Assembly (NCBI GenBank): GCA_937908115.1
Contig: CALEQZ010000019.1
Location: 1-64,000, forward strand
DNA: 64,000 bases
Source of the DNA: an uncultured Alcaligenaceae bacterium
GTDB taxonomy: Bacteria; Pseudomonadota; Gammaproteobacteria; Burkholderiales; Burkholderiaceae_B
Direction of reading: 5' to 3'
Shown here: piece by piece, positions 34,539-44,242 of the stretch
How positions within the stretch are numbered: position 1 is the first letter of the stretch
How the letters are laid out: every line of letters begins with the position of its first letter
Position numbers and translations under genes: made by a program
Notes under the pieces: model-generated
Databases searched by the model: none
Seen by the model: the letters and a program-made list of their open reading frames with translations, nothing else
What the model was told of the DNA's origin: nothing

Positions 34539-35343
34539 GTGACATTTATGCAAGCTACCAGCGTTTGAAGTTCGATCGGCCCGCCGATCGTGTCCTGCGC
34601 ATTACGATGCAAAACCCCGGCCGATTGAACTCGGCTGACCACATCATGCACCGCGAGCTGGTCAACGTGTGGCGCGACATAGATGCCGATCCGGACATCG
34701 GCGCCGTGATCATCCGCGGCGCAGACGGGGCCTTCTCTTCAGGCGGGGACCTGGACCTGGTCAAAGAAATGACCGAAGACTTCCATGTGCTTACCCGGGT
34801 CTGGAAGGAGGCGCGAGACCTGGTCTACAACCTGGTCAACTGCTCCAAGCCGCTGGTGTCGGCGATGGAAGGCCCGGCAGTGGGCGCCGGCCTGGTGGCC
34901 GGCCTGCTGGCGGACATTTCCATTGCCGCCAAGGATGCCCGCATCATCGATGGACATACGCGCCTGGGCGTGGCAGCGGGCGATCACGCTGCCATCATCT
35001 GGCCGTTGCTGTGCGGCCTGGCCAAGGCCAAGTACTACCTGATGCTGTGCGAACCGGTCAGCGGCGAAGAGGCCGAACGCATCGGCTTGGTGTCACTGTG
35101 CGTGGACGGCGCCGAATTGCACGACAAATCGATCGAAGTGGCGAAAAAACTGGCGGCTGGCTCTCCCACCGCGCTACGCTGGACCAAGTATGCGTTGAAT
35201 AACTGGCTGCGCCTGGCCGGACCGACCTTTGATACGTCGCTAGCCCTGGAATTCTTGGGCTTCAAGGGGCCCGACGTCCAGGAAGGCCTGCGCTCGCTTC
35301 GCGAGAAGCGCCGTCCGCAATTCACCAAGGATTGCCCCCTGTG

Positions 35344-35344
<1 letters not shown>
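34535..35344 (+). CDS. Enoyl-CoA hydratase/isomerase family protein (first)
   Basis: A 269-residue crotonase-fold protein. The oxyanion-hole segments GADGAFSSGGDLD and EGPAVGAGLVAGLLADISIAA are clear, and HTRLGVAAGDHAAIIWP follows. The usual glutamate of the E-x-G-x-x-PG-x-G motif is replaced here by an Ala-Gly-Asp arrangement, as in a subgroup of crotonases, so it may be a hydratase using Asp or another crotonase activity. It overlaps the CoA ligase and thiolase genes at both ends, showing tight coupling. Confidence 0.88.
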
Positions 35345-36554
<1,210 letters not shown>

Positions 36555-36555
<1 letters not shown>

Positions 36556-37337
36556 TGACCGAAGTCCGCAAAGATGTGCTGGTCGAGCGGCCCAGCCCGG
36601 CCGTCGCGCTGGTCAGGCTGAATCGCCCGCACGTGCGCAATGCGCTGAACCTGTCCATCCGCCAGGAACTGGCTGGGGTGTTTCGTTGCTTCGTCGATGA
36701 TGCGCAGCTGCGGTGCGTGGTGCTGACGGGCAACGAGCAGGCCTTTGCGGCCGGCGCGGATATCGAAGACATGTCTCGCATCGATGCCGTCGAGATGTAC
36801 CACCGGCATACCGAGAGGCTGTGGAACGCAGTGGGTAGCTGCCCGGTGCCGGTAATCGCCGCCATCAATGGCTATGCGCTGGGCGGCGGATTGGAGCTGG
36901 CCATGAATGCTGACATCATCATTGCCGGCCGCAGTGCCCGCCTTGGTCAGCCGGAAGTCAAGGTCGGCATCATGCCTGGCGCGGGCGGAACCCAGCGCCT
37001 GACACGGGCGATTGGAAAGTTTCGGGCCATGTATCTGTGCATGAGCGGCGAAGTGATCACGGCAGAGCAAGCCTATGCCATGGGGCTGGTCAGCAAGCTC
37101 GTCGATGACGAACGTGTGCTCGACGAGGCATTGGCGCTGGCCAACCACCTGGCCAGCCTGCCACCGATCGCTCTGGCACAGATCAAGGAAGTCATCCTGG
37201 AAGGTGCCGATATTCCGCTATCGGCTGCACTGGCGCTGGAACGCAAGGCGGTCCAGTTGCTCTTTGCCACCCAGGATAAGCAGGAAGGCATGCGGGCGTT
37301 CCTGGAGAAACGTCAACCGCGTTACGTGGGGCGTTAG
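36555..37337 (+). CDS. Enoyl-CoA hydratase (second, PaaF-like)
   Basis: A 260-residue crotonase. The oxyanion-hole motif is GNEQAFAAGADIEDM, the second is INGYALGGGLELAMNADIIIA, and the catalytic glutamates lie in LGGGLELA and GQPEVKVGIMPGAGGTQRL, so this is a classic hydratase. It is the last gene of block 2 and ends 20 bases before the glmS remnant. Two hydratases in one operon suggest one for the alpha,beta step and one for an isomerase or a second hydration. Confidence 0.94.
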
Positions 37338-37357
37338 CCGGCGCCACTGCGCGCGAG

Positions 37358-37439
37358 AATGCAAGCTGAGTTACATCACGTGTGTGGCACCGACGTGGAC
37401 AAGCCGCGCAACCTGGCCAAGAGCGTGACGGTGGAATAG
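37358..37439 (+). pseudogene. glmS: glmS remnant with internal deletion (third glmS 3' end)
   Basis: About 82 bases. The first part matches glmS around codons 385-393 (ECKLSYIT), then jumps at a GCGTG/GTGTG repeat to the last 18 codons (GTDVDKPRNLAKSVTVE, stop TAG). About 600 bases are missing between. Several transitions relative to the intact gene (GAGTTAC, CACGTGTG, CAACCTG) show it is older or of different origin than the second copy. It marks the right end of block 2. Confidence 0.85.
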
Positions 37440-37458
37440 GGGTAGGGCCGGCGCACGC

Positions 37459-38541
37459 CTATTTGGGTGACGTGCTTTGCGCTTGCACGCCATCGCCGCC
37501 GGTTGCCTTGCCAGAAGTGAACGCCAGCACCGCGTCGATGAACTTTTGCCGATCGGGCGTGGGCTGCAGGTGGACGTAATGCGAGACGCCTGGCATGACG
37601 ACGAGCTCGGCCGATGCGGCATGGGTCAGGTGCGCGAGCAGTGTCTGTGCGTCGGCGGGGCGGGACCAGAAGTCATCGCCCGAGCGCAGGATCAGCACGT
37701 GCGAGCGGATGAACGAGGCGTCGAAGATCTGCCGGCCATTGACCATTTTCAGCGTGTCCGCGGTGGGTCCGGAAGGGAACCGGAAGCTCGCAGGGTTGCG
37801 AGTATTCGCGGTGGCGTCGCCTTCCATGGACAAGGCCACGTAGCGGTCCAGGAATCGAGGGTCGATGCCTTCGTCGCGCCAGCGGCCGACCAGGCTTTCC
37901 GCGGTCGCCAGCCGGTAGGCGCCGTGCCGGGCATAGTTCAGTTCCGCTGGCCGGCCAGGGTCGCCGAATTCGTCCTGCAACGGCCAGCCGCCCGCGGGAC
38001 CGCCATATGCACCGTTGTAGTAAACCAGGTGGCTGATGCGGTCGGGATACAGTGACGCGTAATGTCCCAGCCACTGTGATCCCGTGGCCCAGCCCATGGC
38101 CGCCAGGCGGGTTTGGCCGGGGTGGCGGTGGCGTATCGCTTCGACCACGGCGGCGATGTCGCGTACGGCTTCGTTGGATCGCACGGCGACCGGCGCGTCG
38201 TGCCGGCCTTGCGCCATTTCTTTGGGGAAGGAGGAGCGGCCGAAGCCGCGCACGTCCATCATGTACACCTGGTGGCCGGCCTGGGCGAATGCTTCGGCGG
38301 TGGACGTGCCCGGCGCGTCGACATCCCAGCTTGCCAGCACGCCCGAGCGCCCGCCATTGACCAGCAGCAGCGGCCCCAGGTCGGCTTGCGCCGCGGTGTC
38401 GCGCAGCGCGCGTACGAATAGGCGCATGCCGTCTTCGGATTCGACGAAGAAATCCGAGCGCAGTGGCTCGGCTGCAGCCGGCGGGCAGGCCGTGCCGAAA
38501 TAGCCGAGCGCGAGGGACAACATCAAACGGGCAAAGCGCAT
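37459..38541 (-). CDS. Exported alpha/beta hydrolase-fold protein lacking the Ser nucleophile
   Basis: A 360-residue protein with an N-terminal signal (MRFARLMLSLALGYFGTACPPAAA). The fold is clear: LLLVNGGRSGVLASWDVDAPG, VYMMDVRGFGRSS, and the late His in PGVSHYVHLQP. At the nucleophile elbow the sequence is MGWATGSQW, so G-x-S-x-G reads G-W-A-T-G with Ala. Unless the nearby Ser takes over, classic hydrolysis is not expected. GGAG precedes the ATG. It is divergent from a LysR gene and is the first gene outside the glmS blocks. Confidence 0.82.
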   Translation of the reverse strand: MRFARLMLSLALGYFGTACPPAAAEPLRSDFFVESEDGMRLFVRALRDTAAQADLGPLLLVNGGRSGVLASWDVDAPGTSTAEAFAQAGHQVYMMDVRGFGRSSFPKEMAQGRHDAPVAVRSNEAVRDIAAVVEAIRHRHPGQTRLAAMGWATGSQWLGHYASLYPDRISHLVYYNGAYGGPAGGWPLQDEFGDPGRPAELNYARHGAYRLATAESLVGRWRDEGIDPRFLDRYVALSMEGDATANTRNPASFRFPSGPTADTLKMVNGRQIFDASFIRSHVLILRSGDDFWSRPADAQTLLAHLTHAASAELVVMPGVSHYVHLQPTPDRQKFIDAVLAFTSGKATGGDGVQAQSTSPK

Positions 38542-38621
38542 CACTTTCTCCGACGGTGTGTGAACGGCCAAAAATTAGCAGCGGGCAAAGGCGGTTGCGA
38601 TGCGTGTGCCGTGGTTTATTG

Positions 38622-38636
38622 ATATCGTCGTGATAT
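38622..38636. promoter_or_regulatory. ATATC-N5-GATAT repeat overlapping a LysR start
   Basis: Perfect 5-bp arms with a T-N11-A core (TATC, five bases, GATA). The right arm ends at the ATG of the LysR gene at 38635, and no clear ribosome site precedes that ATG. Binding here would block the regulator's own transcript. Confidence 0.45.
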
Positions 38637-39561
38637 GGAACTTCGGCATTTGCGGCACTTTTTGGCGGTGGCCGACGAGCTGCACATGGGGCGCGCCGCC
38701 GAGCGGCTGGGCATGGCGCAGCCGCCGCTGAGCCAGTCGATCGCCCGCCTGGAGCGGGACCTGGGCGTGCGCCTGTTCGAGCGCGGGCGCCGGCGCCTGG
38801 CGCTGACCCGGGCCGGCGAGGCTTTCCTGGATGAGGCCCGCTCGGCGGTGGCGCATGCGGAATCAGCGCGCCGCCTGGCCACTGCGGCCGACTCGGGATC
38901 GGCGGGGGTGCTTCGCCTGGGTTTTGTCTCGGCCGCCTTGTACGAATGGCTGCCACGCTTGATGGCGCAACTGCGCGACACCTATCCGGACGTGCGGCCG
39001 CAGCTTGTCGAGTTGTCGACCAACGAGCAGCTCGACGCATTGGCCAAGGGCGCGATCGATATCGGTTTCGTCCATCCGCCGCTTGGCGCCGACGGCGCCT
39101 TCACCTTGCTGGAGTTTCCCGCCGAGCCGCTGCTGGCGGTGCTGCCCGATGACGGCAAGCAGGGCGACGTTGGGTTGGCGGATATCGCGGCGCTAGGATT
39201 GGTGCTGTTTCCGGCGGCGCAGGGGCCGGTGCTGCATGCGCGCATCATGGATGCCTTTGCGCGCGCGCAGCTGCAGGTGCGCGTGGTCCAGGAGGCCACG
39301 CGCGCATTGACCATGCTGGCTTTGGTGTCGGCCGGCCTGGGGGCGGCGCTGTTGCCTGCCTCGATCCAGCGCATCGCATACCGGGGCGTGCGCTATGCGC
39401 GCCTGGCCGGTGCCGATCTGCCGGCGCTGCCGCTGGCGATGGTGGCGCGCCGCAAGGCGCAGCCCGCGGTGGTGCGGCGTGCGTGGGCGCTTTTTGCCGG
39501 GCAATGCGCCGACGCGTCCAGCTCACTGGCCAGGGGATCGGGCCCCCGGCGCCGGGCGTGA
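38635..39561 (+). CDS. LysR family transcriptional regulator (CatR/BenM-like N-terminus)
   Basis: A 308-residue regulator that begins MELRHLRHFLAVADELHMGRAAERL, with MAQPPLSQSIARLERDLGVRLFER as the helix-turn-helix, typical of the CatR/CbnR branch controlling aromatic-acid genes. The effector domain runs from about residue 92. It is divergent from the alpha/beta hydrolase gene, which it probably regulates. The start is fixed by family alignment, although no Shine-Dalgarno sequence is seen. Confidence 0.93.
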   Translation: MELRHLRHFLAVADELHMGRAAERLGMAQPPLSQSIARLERDLGVRLFERGRRRLALTRAGEAFLDEARSAVAHAESARRLATAADSGSAGVLRLGFVSAALYEWLPRLMAQLRDTYPDVRPQLVELSTNEQLDALAKGAIDIGFVHPPLGADGAFTLLEFPAEPLLAVLPDDGKQGDVGLADIAALGLVLFPAAQGPVLHARIMDAFARAQLQVRVVQEATRALTMLALVSAGLGAALLPASIQRIAYRGVRYARLAGADLPALPLAMVARRKAQPAVVRRAWALFAGQCADASSSLARGSGPRRRA

Positions 39562-39695
39562 TGGCGTGTCCATCCGTTTCAATCGATTTCGGCCCGCCAT
39601 TTCGTCATTGAGAGTGGTTATCCTTTCGGCTTTGCCGACGGCCGGGGATCGCTTGACGATGCGGGCCGTCAGGCACGGTTGTGCTGCCCATTCCC

Positions 39696-40037
39696 ATGAC
39701 AAACGCCTTGCGAACTTCCGCCGGGGCCCGCCCGGCGGCGCCAGCCCGCACTGCCGCCGGCGGGCTGGCGCTGCGCTATCGGCTGGCCGTGCTGTACCGC
39801 TTCGCGTTGGCCCTGGCCGGCGGTTACGCCTGCGCGAGCGTGACTGCCATGGCGATCGCGGCAGCCTTCGCGTCGCACCGGGCCAGCGCCGCCGCCGGTG
39901 CCACCCTGGCCGCGTTCCTGGTCCACGCCGCGGCCTTCATTTGGGTATTCATGGTGCACAGCGCCGCCAAGGCGACTGCCGGCATGGCAGCGTATGGCCT
40001 GGCGATCTGGGCGCTTTTCCTTTACGCAGGCGCTTGA
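39696..40037 (+). CDS. DUF3649 membrane protein
   Basis: A 113-residue protein with three or four hydrophobic helices after a basic/Ala-rich start; VLYRFALALAGGYACASVTAMAIA and FLVHAAAFIWVFMVHSAAKA fit DUF3649. Together with the two next genes it forms the DUF3649-PepSY-DUF3325 set that often accompanies TonB-dependent siderophore receptors. The ATG at 39696 is preferred to a GTG at 39681. Confidence 0.82.
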   Translation: MTNALRTSAGARPAAPARTAAGGLALRYRLAVLYRFALALAGGYACASVTAMAIAAAFASHRASAAAGATLAAFLVHAAAFIWVFMVHSAAKATAGMAAYGLAIWALFLYAGA

Positions 40038-40038
40038 C

Positions 40039-41676
40039 GTGCGGCCCGATTTCAAGCCCGAAGGGCCGCGGCAGGCGATGTCGTGGTTGCATACCTGGTC
40101 CGGCCTGATCCTGGGCTGGCTGTTGTTTGCGATTTTCCTGACCGGGACGCTGAGCTTCTTTCACCAGGAGATCACGGCGTGGATGAAGCCCGAGCTGCAT
40201 CGGTCGGTGCCGCCGCCCGACCCGGCGCAGCAAGCCCGGATCGCCGTCGATTACCTGCAAAAGCGCCATCCCGATGCGGGCAGCTGGACGATACAGCTAC
40301 CCAATGAGCGATCCAACGTGACGGTGGTGACGGTGCGCGGCCAGGATGAAGACCCGCGCGCGCGGCGCGGCGGCACGCGCATCACGCTGGACAGCGCCAC
40401 GGGCGAGCCGCTGGCCAGCCGGGACACGCGTGGCGGGGCGTTCCTGTTCCGCTTCCATTTCGAGCTCTACGGCCTGCCGCGCATCTGGGCGCGTTGGATC
40501 GTGGGGGTGGCCACGCTGTTCATGTTCGTGGCCATCATCAGCGGCATCATCACGCACAAAAAGATCTTTGCCGACTTTTTTACCTTCCGGCCCGGCAAGG
40601 GGCAGCGTTCCTGGATGGACGCGCACAATGCCACGGCGGTGCTGGCCTTGCCTTTCCACATCATGATCACCTTTAGCGGCTTGTTGCTGCTGATGTTTAC
40701 GATCATGCCGTGGGGCGTGAACCAGGTCTACGAAAACCGCCTGCAGTTCCTGCAGGACCAGGCCCGCACCGTTGCGCCGGTTTCCCAGGACAGCGGGCGC
40801 GGTGGCGCGCGCCGTGTGGCGGGCGCGCCGGCCCAGCTGGCCGACCTGGGAGCGATCGTCGCCGATGCCGGGCGAGCCTGGCAGGGCGCGCCGATCGGGT
40901 CGATCAGTGTCATCGCCCCCAATACCGCACGGGCGCAGGTCGAAGTGCGCGCCCTGCATGGCACGAGCGTGGCGGCGCGCTTTTCCTATCCGATCCTGCG
41001 CTACGACGGCCTCACCGGCGCAAGGCTGCCTGAGCACGCCGCGGCGCCCTCGCCGCCGGCTGCGGTGGCGGTCTACAACGCGTTGATCACCCTGCACGAA
41101 GGCAGGGGCGTGGACATTGCGCTGCGCTGGCTGTTGTTCCTGTCGGGCATCGTCGGCAGCGCCATGGTGGCCAGCGGTCTGGTGCTCTGGTGCGTCAAGC
41201 GCCTGCCGCAGCAGCAAAAGCGTGGCGCCAAATCCTTCGGCTACCGGTTCGTGGAGGCGGCCAATGCCGCGGCCATCGCCGGGCTGGCGATCGCCTGCGC
41301 CGCGTTCTTTTATGCCAACCGGCTGTTGCCGGCGGACATGGCCGGCCGCGCCGATTACGAGATCCACGCGTTCTTCATCGCCTGGCTGGCGGCGTTGGCC
41401 TATGCCTGCGTGCGTCCGGCCCGCCAGGCGTGGCTGGGACTGCTGGCGACGGCGGGCGCGGCCTATGCCGTGCTGCCCGTGCTCAACCCGCTGACGGGCG
41501 GACGGGCGCTGTGGGACAGCATCGTCCTGGGCCAATGGGCGATCGCTTCGTTCGACCTAGCATGCATGGCGTTCGCGGTCCTGTTCGCCTTCATCTTCTG
41601 CAAGTTGCGGCGGCACGGGGGCATCGCCGCGCGCAAGGACGCGCGCGGCGGGATGCTGGCAGAGGAGGCCGCATGA
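40039..41676 (+). CDS. PepSY-associated transmembrane protein
   Basis: A 545-residue inner-membrane protein. SWLHTWSGLILGWLLFAIFLTGTLSFF near the N-terminus is the PepSY_TM signature, with His residues that may bind heme; IWARWIVGVATLFMFVAIISGIITHKKIF and SWMDAHNATAVLALPFHIMITFSGL continue it. Further helices lie at the C-terminus. Such proteins are linked to siderophore-iron reduction at the inner membrane. The start is a GTG at 40039, one base after the DUF3649 stop; an ATG at 40078 is possible. It overlaps the DUF3325 gene (ATGA). Confidence 0.9.
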   Translation: MRPDFKPEGPRQAMSWLHTWSGLILGWLLFAIFLTGTLSFFHQEITAWMKPELHRSVPPPDPAQQARIAVDYLQKRHPDAGSWTIQLPNERSNVTVVTVRGQDEDPRARRGGTRITLDSATGEPLASRDTRGGAFLFRFHFELYGLPRIWARWIVGVATLFMFVAIISGIITHKKIFADFFTFRPGKGQRSWMDAHNATAVLALPFHIMITFSGLLLLMFTIMPWGVNQVYENRLQFLQDQARTVAPVSQDSGRGGARRVAGAPAQLADLGAIVADAGRAWQGAPIGSISVIAPNTARAQVEVRALHGTSVAARFSYPILRYDGLTGARLPEHAAAPSPPAAVAVYNALITLHEGRGVDIALRWLLFLSGIVGSAMVASGLVLWCVKRLPQQQKRGAKSFGYRFVEAANAAAIAGLAIACAAFFYANRLLPADMAGRADYEIHAFFIAWLAALAYACVRPARQAWLGLLATAGAAYAVLPVLNPLTGGRALWDSIVLGQWAIASFDLACMAFAVLFAFIFCKLRRHGGIAARKDARGGMLAEEAA

Positions 41677-42005
41677 GGCTGTTCATCCTTGTGTGGTGTG
41701 CTTGCGCGCTGGGATTCATGTCCCTGGCAGTGTCCATGCACCGGCACCAGGAGCAGGTATTCGGCAAGTGCTTGGACCGGGTGCGCAGCCGTATCGCCGC
41801 AGCCGCAGGCTGGCTGTTCCTGTTCTTGGGACTGGCGCTGTGCGTTCGCGCAGGCGCGCCGAGCAATATGATCAGCTATTGGGCCGGCGTGCTGACCTTG
41901 GCGGCGCTTGTAGTCGGCCTGTGCCTGGCCTACCGGGCCAGGCAGCTGCCCGCCCTGGCTGCGATCGCCGCGATCGTGGCGATCGCGGCGGCCTCGGTCA
42001 GCTAG
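41673..42005 (+). CDS. DUF3325 membrane protein
   Basis: A 110-residue protein with three hydrophobic helices and a conserved MSLAVSMHRHQEQVFGK region after helix 1. It matches DUF3325, the small third partner of the PepSY set. It starts on the ATGA of the PepSY gene and its stop overlaps by four bases the stop of the convergent LysR gene. Function is unknown; iron-siderophore handling is inferred from the usual context. Confidence 0.85.
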   Translation: MRLFILVWCACALGFMSLAVSMHRHQEQVFGKCLDRVRSRIAAAAGWLFLFLGLALCVRAGAPSNMISYWAGVLTLAALVVGLCLAYRARQLPALAAIAAIVAIAAASVS

Positions 42006-42958
42006 GCGTGGCGCGCCGTGCGGCGCCGCCCAGGCCGCTGCGACGGGTAGGTATCTACCGTCCAGTCGGAATGGCGGAATTGCGCGCGCAGGTGGTCGAC
42101 GAAAAGGCGCACCTTGTAGGGCAGGTAGCGCCGGCTTTGCACCATGGCGTAGATGTCCAGGCCCTCGCACTGGTACTGCGGCAGGACGATCTCGAGTTCG
42201 CCGTCGGCGATGGCGTTGGCGACCATGTAGCGCGGATGCATGGAAATTCCGTGATGGCGGCGCGCCAGGTGCAGCAGCGTCTCGCCGATGTTGGACGTGA
42301 CGGTGCCCTTGACCTGTATGACTTCGGCCTGGCCGTTTTCGTCGACCAGGCGCCAGGCGCCCGTGGGCGCCTTCAGGTTGTGCACCAGGCAGTTGTGGTC
42401 CTTTAGGTCGGCTGCGATGGCGGGCCACCCGTGGCGGTCCAAGTATTGCCGGGTGGCCACCAGCACCTGCGGCACGACCGCGATCTTGTAGGCGATCTGG
42501 TTGGAGTTGCGCAGACGCGGCGCGATGCGCACCGACAGGTCCATGTTTTCCGCGATCAGGTCGCTGCGGCCGTCGTCCAGCTGCAGGGTGACTTGCACCT
42601 CCGGGTACTTTTCGACGAAGGCCTGGATCGCCGGCGCCAGGTGCGCCGCGCCAAACGACGGCGGTGATCCCACCCGGATGCGTCCAGTGGGGCGCTGCGC
42701 GGGGCTGCGCACGAGATCCTTGAGCCGACTGATCGCCCGCGGCACGCTGTCGGCGTGCTGCAGCAGAATTTCGCCGCTCTCGGTCAGGCTGACCCGCTTG
42801 GTGTTCCTGTGCAGCAGCTGGGTTTCGAAAGCCTGCTCCAGCCACGCTACCTTCTTCGTGACAACGGCACGGCTGGTGCCCAGCCGCTCGGCTGCCTTGG
42901 TAAAGCTCAGCCCCTTGGCCACCTCGACGAAAACCTCGAGGCACTCGATTGTATTCAT
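42002..42958 (-). CDS. LysR family transcriptional regulator (DsdC/GcvA-like branch)
   Basis: A 318-residue regulator starting MNTIECLEVFVEVAKGLSFTKAAERLGTS, with SRAVVTKKVAWLEQ as the recognition helix, and an effector domain with RIRVGSPPSFGAAHLAPAI. The C-terminus is Arg-rich. It is divergent from the maleylacetate-reductase-like gene; a perfect 8-bp inverted repeat lies directly upstream of its start. It is the likely regulator of the cluster at 43072-49522. Confidence 0.93.
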   Translation of the reverse strand: MNTIECLEVFVEVAKGLSFTKAAERLGTSRAVVTKKVAWLEQAFETQLLHRNTKRVSLTESGEILLQHADSVPRAISRLKDLVRSPAQRPTGRIRVGSPPSFGAAHLAPAIQAFVEKYPEVQVTLQLDDGRSDLIAENMDLSVRIAPRLRNSNQIAYKIAVVPQVLVATRQYLDRHGWPAIAADLKDHNCLVHNLKAPTGAWRLVDENGQAEVIQVKGTVTSNIGETLLHLARRHHGISMHPRYMVANAIADGELEIVLPQYQCEGLDIYAMVQSRRYLPYKVRLFVDHLRAQFRHSDWTVDTYPSQRPGRRRTARHA

Positions 42959-42970
42959 ATCGCGCCGCTT

Positions 42971-42993
42971 AGTGTTTCTATTTCGGAAACACT
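42971..42993. promoter_or_regulatory. 23-bp palindrome, probable LysR operator
   Basis: AGTGTTTC, TATTTCG, GAAACACT: perfect 8-bp arms, 13 bases upstream of the LysR start and about 80 upstream of the reductase start. The position suits autoregulation plus control of the divergent operon. Confidence 0.6.
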
Positions 42994-43071
42994 GATTTTG
43001 CTCGTCGTGCGTATCCAAGCGCAAGGCGCATTCCTAGAATGGGCCGCTTCGCAAACCCGAGCAACCCGTCC

Positions 43072-44226
43072 ATGCCAGCGTCCGTCGACTATCACCTGTT
43101 TGGCACTCATGTGCGATTCGCGCCGGGCTGCGCGGCCGACCTGCCCGCCGAGCTCGACGCCCTGGGCTGCGCGCGGCCGGTTGTCCTGATGCAGCGACGC
43201 ATGCACGAATCGGCCGCCTGGCAGCGCCTGCAAGCGATGCTGGCGCCGGCCGTGGCCGACTTGCGCGTCTATGGCGACGTGCCCACCCATGGCAGCGTGC
43301 AATGGGTGCAAGCGGTTGCCGCCGACCTGGCGGGGTTTGCCTGCGACGGCATCGTGGCCGTGGGCGGGGGCAGCGTGTCCGACGCGGCCAAGGCGCTGGC
43401 CATGTTGCTTGCCGAAGGTGGGCGGCTGGCCGACCACGCCACGCGTTTTACGCCTCCAGCCAAGGTGGAAATCCCCAGGCGGGTGCGCCCCAAGCTGCCC
43501 ATCATTGCCCTGCCGACGACGGCCTCCGGCGCGGAGGTCACGCCGTCCTTCGGCGCGCGCGACGACGACCACAAGCTGTTGTTCTGGAACCGCGGCCTGG
43601 CCAGCGCCACGGTGCTGATCGATCCAGACCTCAGCGCGGACCTGCCGATCGACCTGCTGCGCTACACCGCGATGAATGGCCTGGCGCACTGCTTCGAGGG
43701 CATGTATTCGCGCAACCGTTCGCCCATCTCCGATGCGCTGGCGCTGCTGGCGACCGAGCATTTCGCCCAGTCCCTGGAATCCGGCGGTGACGAAAGCGCG
43801 CAGCGCGGCCAGCTGCTGTTGGCCGGGCACGTATCCGGCATGGTGCTGTCCATGGCGCGCACCTGCCTGCACCATGCGATCTGCCACGTCATTGGCGCGC
43901 GCCACGGCGTCGGGCACGGGCTGGCGAACACGGTGATCCTGCCGCACGCGATCCGTTTCAACGAAGAGGTGGCCGCGCCGCTGCTTGCGCCGGCGTTGGC
44001 GGTGCTCAACCGCGTCAGCGGTACCCGGCACGAGCGGGTTTGCGACTGGGTGCAGGACATCGTCGCCCGCCGGGGCCTGCCGCATTCGCTGGGTGCATTG
44101 GGCGTGCGCCGCGAGGATTTGCCGGCCATCGCGCGGCAAACCATGGCTGAGCGGGGGCTGGCCGTCAACCCCAGGCCGGTTTCCCATCCCGATGAGGTCC
44201 TGTCCATCCTGGAACGGGCTTTGTGA
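43072..44226 (+). CDS. Maleylacetate reductase-like iron-containing alcohol dehydrogenase
   Basis: A 384-residue enzyme of the Fe-ADH superfamily. The NAD(P)-binding GGGSVSDAAKA is at about residues 97-107, and PTTASGAEVTP follows. The metal region reads MNGLAHCFEGMYS, with Asn where classic Fe-ADHs have Asp, as in maleylacetate reductases; CLHHAICHVIGARHGVGHGLANTVILPH supplies the histidines. It would reduce an unsaturated keto acid from ring cleavage or a related compound. The start at 43072 (MPASVDYHLFG) fits the family; 43039 is an alternative. Confidence 0.88.
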   Translation: MPASVDYHLFGTHVRFAPGCAADLPAELDALGCARPVVLMQRRMHESAAWQRLQAMLAPAVADLRVYGDVPTHGSVQWVQAVAADLAGFACDGIVAVGGGSVSDAAKALAMLLAEGGRLADHATRFTPPAKVEIPRRVRPKLPIIALPTTASGAEVTPSFGARDDDHKLLFWNRGLASATVLIDPDLSADLPIDLLRYTAMNGLAHCFEGMYSRNRSPISDALALLATEHFAQSLESGGDESAQRGQLLLAGHVSGMVLSMARTCLHHAICHVIGARHGVGHGLANTVILPHAIRFNEEVAAPLLAPALAVLNRVSGTRHERVCDWVQDIVARRGLPHSLGALGVRREDLPAIARQTMAERGLAVNPRPVSHPDEVLSILERAL

Positions 44227-44242
44227 TGCAGAGGTAGTTATC

